This document shows, piece by piece, positions 1-5,714 of a DNA stretch of 12,017 nucleotides (position 1 is the first letter of the stretch; every line of letters begins with the position of its first letter). Made by a program: the position numbers and the translations under genes. The notes beneath the pieces are model-generated. The model did not search any database. It had not been told where the DNA came from and worked only from the letters and a program-made list of their open reading frames with translations. Source of the stretch: an uncultured Lachnospiraceae bacterium (GTDB taxonomy: Bacteria; Bacillota; Clostridia; Lachnospirales; Lachnospiraceae); the NCBI GenBank assembly GCA_949346185.1, contig CASGVX010000031.1:1-12017 (forward strand), given 5' to 3'.

Positions 1-215
1 AGAATGCGGATATTATCGGCCTGTCTGCCCTGATGACCACTACGATGATGGAGATGAAGACGGTGGTGGAGCTGGCGAAGGAGAAGGGGGTTTCGGCCAA
101 GATTATTATTGGTGGCGCCGTGATTACCCAAGGCTTTGCCGATGAAATCGGGGCGGACGGCTATTCTAAGGATGCCCAGGAGGCGGTGGAACTGGTAGGA
201 CGGATATTGAATTAG
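1..215 (+). CDS. Corrinoid (vitamin B12)-binding domain protein, C-terminal fragment
   Basis: This is the 3' end of a gene that begins upstream of the window; the reading frame is open from base 3 to a TAG at 213-215. The visible 70 residues start NADIIGLSALMTTTM and continue with GGAVITQGFADEIGADGYSK. In the Rossmann-like cobalamin-binding domain, the (I/V)GLSALMTTTM strand-turn and the later GGA segment line the pocket that holds the nucleotide tail of B12. The Gly-Ala-Asp-Gly-Tyr-Ser-Lys-Asp-Ala ending is typical of MtaC/MtbC-type corrinoid proteins and of the C-terminal domain of clostridial B12-dependent homocysteine methyltransferases. The His-bearing DxHxxG motif lies outside the window, so I cannot tell a stand-alone corrinoid protein from the end of a MetH-like enzyme. 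Its role would be carrying a methyl group between a donor and an acceptor such as homocysteine or tetrahydrofolate. The domain call is firm; the full protein identity is not. Confidence 0.85.
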   Translation, partial: NADIIGLSALMTTTMMEMKTVVELAKEKGVSAKIIIGGAVITQGFADEIGADGYSKDAQEAVELVGRILN

Positions 216-301
216 AAGTGAGGCAGCAGCTTCAGAAAAAGTGACTTGGGAGCAATCATTATGGAATGTTGAATGAGGCATTGGGAGGAGTGATTCGCAT
301 C

Positions 302-841
302 ATGTCCTTAGGATTAAGGCGTGGGACGGTAAAGTTAGAACCCCATGATTTGAGGTGGGAGGAGGAGGCTGGGAAGGCAATCGAGATGATAAAAAGCATT
401 CTGGGAGAAGATGCGGTTGATATACAGCATGTTGGCAGCACGGCAATATCTGCAATATCTGCTAAGCCTATTATTGACATTGTTGTGGGAGTAAAGGATT
501 TGTCCCGGATATTGCAATATCATGACCAGCTGGGGCAGGAAGGAATGATTTTTAGAAATTCTGACGTTGCAAATCAGTGGCTTTATGTTATGGGGGATTT
601 TGAAAAGGATACAAGGACGCATCATATTCATGTTGTGATATGGGATGGCGAAGAGTGGAACGATTATGTGAATTTCCGGGATTATCTGAATGGCAATATG
701 GATGTGGCCTTGCAGTACCAGCAACTGAAACTGGAGCTAGAAAGAAGATTTTCAGATGACAGGGATGCCTATACCATGGGAAAGCATGCTTTGATTACGG
801 ACATATTGGAGCAGGCGAGACAGTGGAGAGTTTCCAAGTAA
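302..841 (+). CDS. GrpB family protein (UPF0157, nucleotidyltransferase-like fold)
   Basis: The 179-residue product matches the GrpB/UPF0157 family over its whole length. It has HVGSTAI at about residues 43-49, AKPIIDI at 54-60, a histidine-rich HHIHVV at 108-113, FRDYL at 126-130 and a C-terminal KLELERRF helix followed by Y-T-M-G-K. The GST(A) motif followed by a conserved Asp resembles the G-S-x(n)-D pattern of the polymerase-beta-like nucleotidyltransferase fold to which GrpB has been assigned. The substrate is unknown for most members. I place the start at ATG 302 because GGGAGGAG (283-290) lies 11 nt upstream. An upstream in-frame ATG at 266 would add 12 residues but has no ribosome binding site and precedes the conserved region. 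The gene stands alone: no coupled partner, and no clear terminator after it. Its DNA is more AT-rich than the flanking genes, which may mean a separate origin. Confidence 0.85.
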   Translation: MSLGLRRGTVKLEPHDLRWEEEAGKAIEMIKSILGEDAVDIQHVGSTAISAISAKPIIDIVVGVKDLSRILQYHDQLGQEGMIFRNSDVANQWLYVMGDFEKDTRTHHIHVVIWDGEEWNDYVNFRDYLNGNMDVALQYQQLKLELERRFSDDRDAYTMGKHALITDILEQARQWRVSK

Positions 842-885
842 TGTCTGGAGGAGGTTGTCTGACGATTCATACGAAGTTAATGGTA

Positions 886-903
886 TCCATTGCCCCCAAT
901 GGA
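886..903. repeat. Short perfect hairpin in the grpB-glycosyltransferase spacer
   Basis: TCCATTG (886-892) and CAATGGA (897-903) form a perfect 7-bp stem around a CCCC loop. No T-run follows on either strand, so it is not a classic intrinsic terminator. The spacer 842-1021 (180 bp) also holds the AT-rich palindrome ATGATATCAT near 957-966, but I find no convincing promoter in it. Role unknown; chance is possible. Confidence 0.4.
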
Positions 904-1021
904 GCAGGGAAATGTGGATGTTTTCATATGAGCGGTTGTCTATGCGGATGGCGCATATGATATCATGCGAAAGGAAAAGGGCGTAGGGCGTAAGATGTAG
1001 TATGAAATGAGGAGAAGAGAG

Positions 1022-2005
1022 ATGGAGAGAGAGACCGTGGACGTGATTATTCCTGTCTATAGGCCGGGGAAGGATTTTTCCGATATGATTGAGAAATTGC
1101 TGGGGCAGACGGTGCCCCCGGCTCATATTCTGATTATGCAGACATTGGAGGAGGGAGAGGGGCTTCTGGCTGTTTCGCAGATTCGTTTCGATGATGGACA
1201 GGCATTTCCGGGGAATAGGGATAAGGGGATGGAAGAGACGCAAATTCAAGTATTCCCCGTGAGAAAGGCAGAGTTTGACCACGGCGCTACCAGAGACCGG
1301 GGGGCAAAGCAATCCCGAGCAGACTACATTCTCTTTATGACTCAGGATGCCATGCCCGCAGACGAACGGCTGATTGAGAATCTGCTTCGGGGCTTCTCCG
1401 GAGAGAAAATTGGCATTGCCTATGGCAGGCAGCTGGCCAGAGAGGGGGCAGACATTCTGGAGAAAATGGCCAGACTGCACAATTATCCCCCGGAGGGCAG
1501 GATTCAGACAAGGGCGGATGTGGAGCGGCTGGGGATTAAGACTTATTTCTGCTCCGACGTGTGCGCCATGTATGACAGAAAACTGTATGAGCGGCTGGGG
1601 GGCTTTGTGCATCCCACCATCTTCAATGAGGATATGATTATGGCCTTTCGGGTGATTCAGGCGGGATACGGAGTGTGCTATGCCGCTGATGCCAAAGTGG
1701 TGCATTCCCATTCCTACACCTGCATGCAGCAGTTTCACCGCAATTTTGACTTGGGAGTTTCCCAGACCCAGTACCGGGAAGTCTTTGAACAGATTTCCTC
1801 GGAGAAGGAGGGGGCGGGCTTTGCGAAGAATACGCTGATAGCCCTGTGCAAGAGGATGCGTTTTCTCAAGGCGTTCTACTTTGCCCTGAACTGCGCCTTT
1901 CGGCTGGCAGGCTATAAATTGGGGAGGAATTACCCTAGGCTTTCTAAGAAAATGATACTCCGGTGCACCATGAGCCCCGGATATTGGAGGGATTACCGTG
2001 GATAG
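1022..2005 (+). CDS. Glycosyltransferase family 2 (rhamnosyltransferase-like)
   Basis: The 327-residue protein opens with VDVIIPVYRPG (residues 6-16), the nucleotide-sugar-binding strand of GT-A family 2 enzymes. It continues with EFDHGATRDRGA (84-95), ILFMTQDAMP (103-112, where QDA takes the place of the DxD metal site), FNEDM (201-205, likely catalytic base region) and KVVHSHSYT (225-233). The FDHGxTR signature and HSHSYT are typical of RfbF-like rhamnosyltransferases that extend rhamnose-containing cell-wall polysaccharides or O-antigens, but donor and acceptor cannot be fixed from sequence. About 30 polar residues (42-75) between the first strand and the FDHG motif look like a loop insertion. 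The C-terminus is basic and partly hydrophobic (about 269-300), suggesting peripheral membrane contact. Start at ATG 1022 because AGGAG (1010-1014) is 7 nt upstream; an in-frame ATG at 1007 lies before that site. The 3' end overlaps the folate gene by 8 bp. Confidence 0.9.
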   Translation: MERETVDVIIPVYRPGKDFSDMIEKLLGQTVPPAHILIMQTLEEGEGLLAVSQIRFDDGQAFPGNRDKGMEETQIQVFPVRKAEFDHGATRDRGAKQSRADYILFMTQDAMPADERLIENLLRGFSGEKIGIAYGRQLAREGADILEKMARLHNYPPEGRIQTRADVERLGIKTYFCSDVCAMYDRKLYERLGGFVHPTIFNEDMIMAFRVIQAGYGVCYAADAKVVHSHSYTCMQQFHRNFDLGVSQTQYREVFEQISSEKEGAGFAKNTLIALCKRMRFLKAFYFALNCAFRLAGYKLGRNYPRLSKKMILRCTMSPGYWRDYRG

Positions 2006-2885
2006 GATATGCATCAAGGGGCTGGAGGTATTTGGAAAACATGGAGTGCTGCCGGCGGAGAATGCCTTGGGGCAGAAGTTTGTGATTTCTGCCACGCTAT
2101 TTTGTGACACTAGGCGGGCGGGGCAGAGTGACAGGCTGGAGGATTCAGTGAATTATGCCCAGGTGTCGGAACTTCTCAAGGCGGAAACGGAGAGCCAAGT
2201 GTTTCGGCTTCTGGAGGCGTTGGCGTGGCATCTGGCGAAGGAGGTCCTGCTTCATTTTGAACTGGTGCAGGGGGTGACGCTGCAGATAGAAAAGCCATGG
2301 GCACCAGTGCATCTGCCCATGGATACGGTGTCCGTCCAGATTCACAGGGAGTGGCAGCAGGCATATCTGGGCGTGGGTTCCAATCTGGGAGATCGGGAGA
2401 ATCAGATTCGTGCCGCCATTGATTTCCTTCGGGAGGATGCGCTTACTAGGGTGGTGAGGGTATCTTCACTGATTGAGACAGAGCCGGTGGGGGGGGTGGA
2501 GCAGGGGGATTTCCTGAATGGAGCCATAGAGATTGCTACCCTGCGCTCCCCGGAAGAACTTCTGGAACTGACCCAGGGCATCGAGAAGAAGTTAAAGCGG
2601 GAGAGGAAGATACATTGGGGTCCCAGAACCATTGACCTGGATATCTTGCTGTATGGCCGGGAGGTGGTGCAGCTGGAGAATCTGTGCATTCCCCATATTG
2701 AGATGGAGAGGCGCATGTTCGTGCTGGAGCCCCTGTGCCAGATTGCGCCCTACGCGGTGCATCCCGTGTCGGGAAGGCGGGTGCAGGAACTTAGGCAGGC
2801 ATTGTCCTTGGAAGGCGATTGGGAGGATAAGTCTCGGAGCGAGGGAACGGAAAAGAACAGTACCAATGCGCGAAAAGGGTTTTGA
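1998..2885 (+). CDS. folBK: Bifunctional dihydroneopterin aldolase / HPPK (FolB-FolK fusion)
   Basis: One 295-residue protein joins two consecutive folate-pathway enzymes. Residues 1-118 are FolB: a GLEVFGKHGVLPAE start with the expected active-site Glu21, SVNYAQV with Tyr53, and QIEKPWAPV with catalytic Lys99. They convert 7,8-dihydroneopterin to 6-hydroxymethyl-7,8-dihydropterin. Residues 122-275 are FolK (HPPK): AYLGVGSNLGDR (122-133) and WGPRTIDLDILLYG (207-220), with the Mg-binding Asp213 and Asp215. They transfer pyrophosphate from ATP to that pterin. The final 20 or so residues are polar and look unconserved. Start is GTG 1998, with GGAGGG at 1986-1991 and a 6-nt spacer. That start lies inside the end of the glycosyltransferase gene, implying translational coupling. 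The other folate genes (folE, folP) are not in the window. A run of eight G (2489-2496) encodes Val-Gly-Gly-Val in FolK. Both halves appear intact. Confidence 0.95.
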   Translation: MDRICIKGLEVFGKHGVLPAENALGQKFVISATLFCDTRRAGQSDRLEDSVNYAQVSELLKAETESQVFRLLEALAWHLAKEVLLHFELVQGVTLQIEKPWAPVHLPMDTVSVQIHREWQQAYLGVGSNLGDRENQIRAAIDFLREDALTRVVRVSSLIETEPVGGVEQGDFLNGAIEIATLRSPEELLELTQGIEKKLKRERKIHWGPRTIDLDILLYGREVVQLENLCIPHIEMERRMFVLEPLCQIAPYAVHPVSGRRVQELRQALSLEGDWEDKSRSEGTEKNSTNARKGF

Positions 2886-2896
2886 CGAAATAGAAT

Positions 2897-2932
2897 AAAC
2901 AGCAGAGCAACCGAATCCGGGCTCTGCTGTTT
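2897..2932. terminator. Bidirectional intrinsic terminator between folBK and the propeller gene
   Basis: AAACAGCAGAGC (2897-2908) and GCTCTGCTGTTT (2921-2932) form a perfect 12-bp stem; the 12-nt loop can add a CCG/CGG pairing. Both flanks are T-rich when read outward (TTTCAAGTTATTCTTT on plus, TTTATTCTATTT on minus). It lies 11 nt after the folBK stop and 4 nt after the stop of the convergent gene, so it can serve both. Confidence 0.85.
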
Positions 2933-2936
2933 CAAG

Positions 2937-3983
2937 TTATTCTTTATATGGCAGTTTGCTGTGCTTTCCTGTTGCCAGCTCCATCACATACATTTCGCTC
3001 TGGTCGTAGGTCTCATAGAAGAGATAGTCCGAGGTGAGATGAAGGTAATTAAAGTTGCCGGATTTGATTTCCTTCAGGTTATGGGTGGAGATGTTCAGCT
3101 CATAAAGCCCATTGTTCTTCTGGTTGTCAATCTGGCAGTAGAGAACGTCTCCATTTTCCGATACGTTGTAGGTGGCTATCCGGTCAGAGACAAGGGTTTC
3201 CGGCTGTCCTCCCTCTATGGGAATCCGCTTGAGGGAATAATTATCGCTCATATCAAGAAAATATAAGTAGTTTCCCTGCCGGGACAGTCCTGTGAGATTT
3301 CCGTCGAAAACGGTCTCTGGCTCCCCGCCGTGGATGCTAATCCTGCGGATGGAGTGGTCTGCCCGAGCCTCTCCGTTCTTGACTGCCTTGGAGGAGGGGA
3401 GGCTGGTGTAGTAGATGGAACTGTCCGTGATGACGTAGGGGGCGCATGCCTCTGGCAGCAGCATCTTCTCCTCCGTGCCGTCAATTTTTTCAGAGTACAG
3501 TTCCAGCCCCTTTTTCTGGTCATAGTGCTGGTAGTATACATAGTTGCCGTAGAGCGTGGCTACCTGGGTGGGTTCCGTGTAAATGCAGCTGATATTCTTG
3601 GTCTTGGCATTGACCCGGTAGAGCCCGGTGCTCCTCATGGCCATGAAGGAATCGGAGTCAATGGTCTTCTGGTCATTTCTCTTGGTGTAGAATAAGTATT
3701 TTCCTGCCCCGTTGATGTAGCTTGCGTTGTCATTTACCAGTTGCTTCATATGGCTCAGGTCGGAATCCATTTTGTATATATTGCCCTCGTCGTAGGGATT
3801 GGAGAAATAAATGGTGTCTTCCACCTGGCAGACCAGTCCGCCATTGAGCAAGTTGCAGCTGGTGTTTCCCACGGTGCGCTCGTCGCTGTACATGGTCACC
3901 TGTCCAGATATGCGGAAGAGGACTAGTCCTACGATAATTGCGATAATCACCACTGCGCCGATGATAATATTTTTCTTTTTCAT
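2937..3983 (-). CDS. Membrane-anchored seven-repeat beta-propeller-like protein (DUF5050-type)
   Basis: The 348-residue protein begins MKKKN, then one hydrophobic segment (residues 5-23), giving an N-in signal anchor with the rest outside the membrane. The ectodomain contains seven related units, each with an aromatic strand of the type G-x-Y-L-Y/F-Y followed by a G/L-L-Y/K-R-x-x strand and a polar turn. They lie at about 56-82, 94-135, 146-176, 187-226, 237-265, 278-306 and 318-344. Units 4 and 5 are closest (RRISIHGGEPETVF and KRIPIEGGQPETLV). Seven such units fit a seven-bladed propeller of the YWTD/DUF5050 kind common in Clostridia, whose function is unknown; sensing or protein binding at the surface is an inference. 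Start: ATG 3981-3983 follows an AAGGATGG-like site; an in-frame ATG four codons upstream (3993-3995) is also possible. It appears to be transcribed alone from a promoter at 4083-4111. Confidence 0.8.
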   Translation of the reverse strand: MKKKNIIIGAVVIIAIIVGLVLFRISGQVTMYSDERTVGNTSCNLLNGGLVCQVEDTIYFSNPYDEGNIYKMDSDLSHMKQLVNDNASYINGAGKYLFYTKRNDQKTIDSDSFMAMRSTGLYRVNAKTKNISCIYTEPTQVATLYGNYVYYQHYDQKKGLELYSEKIDGTEEKMLLPEACAPYVITDSSIYYTSLPSSKAVKNGEARADHSIRRISIHGGEPETVFDGNLTGLSRQGNYLYFLDMSDNYSLKRIPIEGGQPETLVSDRIATYNVSENGDVLYCQIDNQKNNGLYELNISTHNLKEIKSGNFNYLHLTSDYLFYETYDQSEMYVMELATGKHSKLPYKE

Positions 3984-4025
3984 GTGATATCCCATCCTTT
4001 CCTATTCATGGAGATGCCGCCATTC

Positions 4026-4054
4026 GCAGGGCTTCCTGCCTGCTTTTGGGAAGC
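4026..4054 (-). promoter_or_regulatory. Alternative hairpins in the 5' leader of the propeller gene
   Basis: Two stems compete for the same bases: GCAGG/CCTGC (4026-4030 with 4035-4039, loop of 4) and GCTTCC/GGAAGC (4031-4036 with 4049-4054, loop of 12). Both fall between the inferred transcription start (about 4075) and the start codon at 3983, so they would be in the mRNA leader. Stems are short; regulation is only a possibility. Confidence 0.3.
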
Positions 4055-4077
4055 ACGTTGAATAGTTGCATAAACTA

Positions 4078-4087
4078 ATACTAGTAT
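4078..4087. repeat. 10-bp palindrome overlapping the minus-strand -10 box
   Basis: ATACTAGTAT is a perfect palindrome centred on CTAG. It overlaps the -10 hexamer (4083-4088) of the propeller-gene promoter and the start-site region, where a repressor could block polymerase. CTAG-centred palindromes are uncommon, but 10 bp is short and may be chance. Confidence 0.35.
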
Positions 4088-4111
4088 ATCCATAATGGGA
4101 TGGGATTGCAA
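4083..4111 (-). promoter_or_regulatory. Sigma-A promoter for the propeller-like gene
   Basis: On the minus strand TTGCAA (4106-4111) and TATACT (4083-4088) are separated by exactly 17 nt. The -10 matches consensus at 5 of 6 positions and the -35 at 4 of 6. Transcription would start near 4075, leaving a leader of about 90 nt before ATG 3983. Confidence 0.65.
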
Positions 4112-4153
4112 GGAGAGAATGAAGGTGAAGGTTACTATTCACGGTCAATGTGA

Positions 4154-4176
4154 AAGGATAATTTCCCATTATCCTT
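4154..4176. repeat. 9-bp perfect hairpin upstream of the propeller promoter
   Basis: AAGGATAAT (4154-4162) and ATTATCCTT (4168-4176) flank a TTCCC loop. No T-tract follows on either strand, so it is a poor terminator. It lies about 43 bp upstream of the minus-strand -35 and 15 bp upstream of the candidate MATE -35, a position fitting a shared regulatory site. Function unproven. Confidence 0.4.
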
Positions 4177-4190
4177 CGCAAATCAAGTGC

Positions 4191-4219
4191 TTGCAATGAG
4201 AGAAAAGATGTGATATATA
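4191..4219 (+). promoter_or_regulatory. Candidate extended -10 promoter for the MATE gene
   Basis: TTGCAA (4191-4196), a 17-nt spacer and TATATA (4214-4219), preceded by TG one base upstream (4211-4212), form an extended -10 promoter candidate. The hexamers each match 4 of 6 positions. The region is AT-repeat-rich, so a chance match is plausible. It would give a leader of about 190 nt before ATG 4416. Confidence 0.35.
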
Positions 4220-4415
4220 TATTTATATGAAATAGCATGATTTCAATAAATATGATTCAGGCGGTTTCCTGCCACCGGGTAGGGGACAGATGCGTCAGGC
4301 TTTCTATCATTAGGTCATAGAAGATAGGAAGTTTGGCGCATTTTTGCTTTGCAGGAAAAGACAATGGATAGACGATAGGGGAAGTCTGAGCAGGAAAGGG
4401 GGATTCTTTAGGGAT

Positions 4416-5714
4416 ATGAGAGAAGGATATTTCAAAGAATTTAGGAAGTATGCGGTGGCAAATGTGCTGGGATTGCTGGGTCTGTCCTGCTATATTCTGG
4501 CGGATACTTATTTTGTTTCCACTGGTCTGGGAACCCGGGGGCTGGCGGCGCTGAATCTGGCGATTCCCATTTACAACGTGATTCACGGCTGCGGCCTGAT
4601 GCTAGGCATGGGCGGGGCGGCGAAATATTCCCTCTACCGGGCAAGGGGAGATGGGCGGGCGGATAAGATGTTTGCCAATACCTTGGGAATCCTGGCGGTG
4701 CTGGGAGTTATTTTTATGGCGGCGGGTCTGGGATTTGCGGGAGAGTTGGCCAAATTGTTCGGCGGCAGGGGGGCGGTACGGGAGATGGCAGAAGTATATT
4801 TGCAGGTGATGCTTCTGCTTTCTCCTGCCTATCTCCTCAATGATGTGCTGATCTGCTTTATCAGAAATGATGGCAATCCGCAGCTGTCCATGCTATCTAT
4901 GCTGGCGGGCAGTTTTACAAACATTGTCTTGGATTATGTGTTCATTTTCCCGATGCGCATGGGGATGTTTGGGGCGGTACTTGCCACGGGCTGCGCTCCC
5001 ATTGTGGGCATGCTGGTATCCCTGGCTCATTTTGCTCGGGGGAAGAATCATTTTTTCTGCATCGAAATGCTGCCGGAGTTTGGGATATCATGGGACACCT
5101 TGGTGCTGGGGATTCCGTCTCTGGTGACAGAGATTTCCTCCGGCATAGTCATCATTGTATTTAATATCCTCATTCTGGGGATGGCAGGGAATGTGGGGGT
5201 GGCGGCCTATGGGGTGGTGGCCAATATTTCTCTGGTGGTGGTGGCAGTATTTACCGGAGTTGCCCAGGGGATGCAGCCTCTCGTGAGCCGGAAGCTGGGA
5301 AAGGGAGATGCGGCAGGGGCAGGACGGGTGCTTCGGTATGGCGTGGTGACGGTTCTGGCCATGTCCATTATGATTTATGCCATGGTGTTTTTTGGCACAG
5401 ATGCTTTGGTTTCGGTCTTTAACAGCGAAAAGAATCCCGCCATGGCGACAATGGCGGGATTAGGGTTGCGGCTTTATTTTGCGGGGATTTCCTTTATGGG
5501 AATCAATATCGTGCTTTCCATGTATTTTGCCGCATCGGAGCGAGTGGTGCCAGCTCAGGCGGTATCCCTTCTCCGGGGGATTGTGCTGGTGCTTCCCGTG
5601 GCGTTTGCCCTGTCCTTTCTGGTGGGAATAACAGGCGTATGGCTGGCGGTTCCGACTACGGAATTGATGGTAGCAATCATCGGCGCATGTTTGATAAATC
5701 TACCAGATTCCTAA
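4416..5714 (+). CDS. MATE family multidrug/metabolite efflux transporter
   Basis: The 432-residue product is a polytopic membrane protein of the MATE (multidrug and toxin extrusion) family, which expel cationic or other small molecules in exchange for Na+ or H+. The N-terminus YFKEFRKYAVANVLGLLG followed by YILADTYFVS, NLAIPIYNVIHG and GMGGAAKYSLYRARG is typical of the MepA-like branch in Clostridia. In the second half, AAYGVVANISLVVVAVFTG and QGMQPLVSRKLG repeat the family's pseudo-symmetric pattern. Twelve helices can be placed. I choose ATG 4416: GGAAAGGGGGA lies about 12 nt upstream and the family similarity begins here. An in-frame TTG upstream at 4344 would add a polar stretch unlike the family. 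The C-terminal tail (LINLPDS) is short, and its last codons overlap the end of the opposing YeiH gene by 15 bp. The substrate cannot be predicted. Confidence 0.92.
   Translation: MREGYFKEFRKYAVANVLGLLGLSCYILADTYFVSTGLGTRGLAALNLAIPIYNVIHGCGLMLGMGGAAKYSLYRARGDGRADKMFANTLGILAVLGVIFMAAGLGFAGELAKLFGGRGAVREMAEVYLQVMLLLSPAYLLNDVLICFIRNDGNPQLSMLSMLAGSFTNIVLDYVFIFPMRMGMFGAVLATGCAPIVGMLVSLAHFARGKNHFFCIEMLPEFGISWDTLVLGIPSLVTEISSGIVIIVFNILILGMAGNVGVAAYGVVANISLVVVAVFTGVAQGMQPLVSRKLGKGDAAGAGRVLRYGVVTVLAMSIMIYAMVFFGTDALVSVFNSEKNPAMATMAGLGLRLYFAGISFMGINIVLSMYFAASERVVPAQAVSLLRGIVLVLPVAFALSFLVGITGVWLAVPTTELMVAIIGACLINLPDS
5433..5461. repeat. 11-bp perfect inverted repeat inside the MATE coding sequence
   Basis: AATCCCGCCAT (5433-5443) and ATGGCGGGATT (5451-5461) form a perfect GC-rich 11-bp stem with a 7-nt loop. 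It falls in codons for an Asn-Pro-Ala-Met-Ala-Thr-Met-Ala-Gly-Leu stretch in the C-terminal half. No T-run follows, so it is not a standard terminator; it could pause transcription or translation, or stabilise a processed RNA. Confidence 0.5.

Larger units (their letters stand above)
3984..4415. other. 432-bp AT-rich intergenic region with divergent regulatory signals
   Basis: No convincing gene is present. The region separates the minus-strand propeller gene from the plus-strand MATE gene. It contains a promoter for each direction, a leader with alternative small hairpins (4026-4054), a 10-bp palindrome over the minus-strand -10 (4078-4087) and a 9-bp hairpin (4154-4176). The MATE leader (about 4226-4415, 190 nt) has a further weak stem, TTCTAT/ATAGAA near 4302-4322. 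Nothing in it matches a riboswitch I recognise. Confidence 0.6.

Noticed and set aside
216..301. Possible terminator or promoter between the corrinoid gene and grpB
   Set aside because: Only a 4-bp GAAG/CTTC pairing is visible, without a T-tract, and no -35/-10 pair with suitable spacing.
752..2110. Long open frame of 452 codons on the minus strand
   Set aside because: It is antisense to the glycosyltransferase, which carries clear family motifs and a good ribosome binding site. The antisense protein is rich in Pro, His and Leu without recognisable domains.
4002..4238. Possible small protein of 78 residues upstream of the propeller gene
   Set aside because: No ribosome binding site precedes its ATG, it runs through the inferred promoter, and its composition is typical of AT-rich noncoding DNA.
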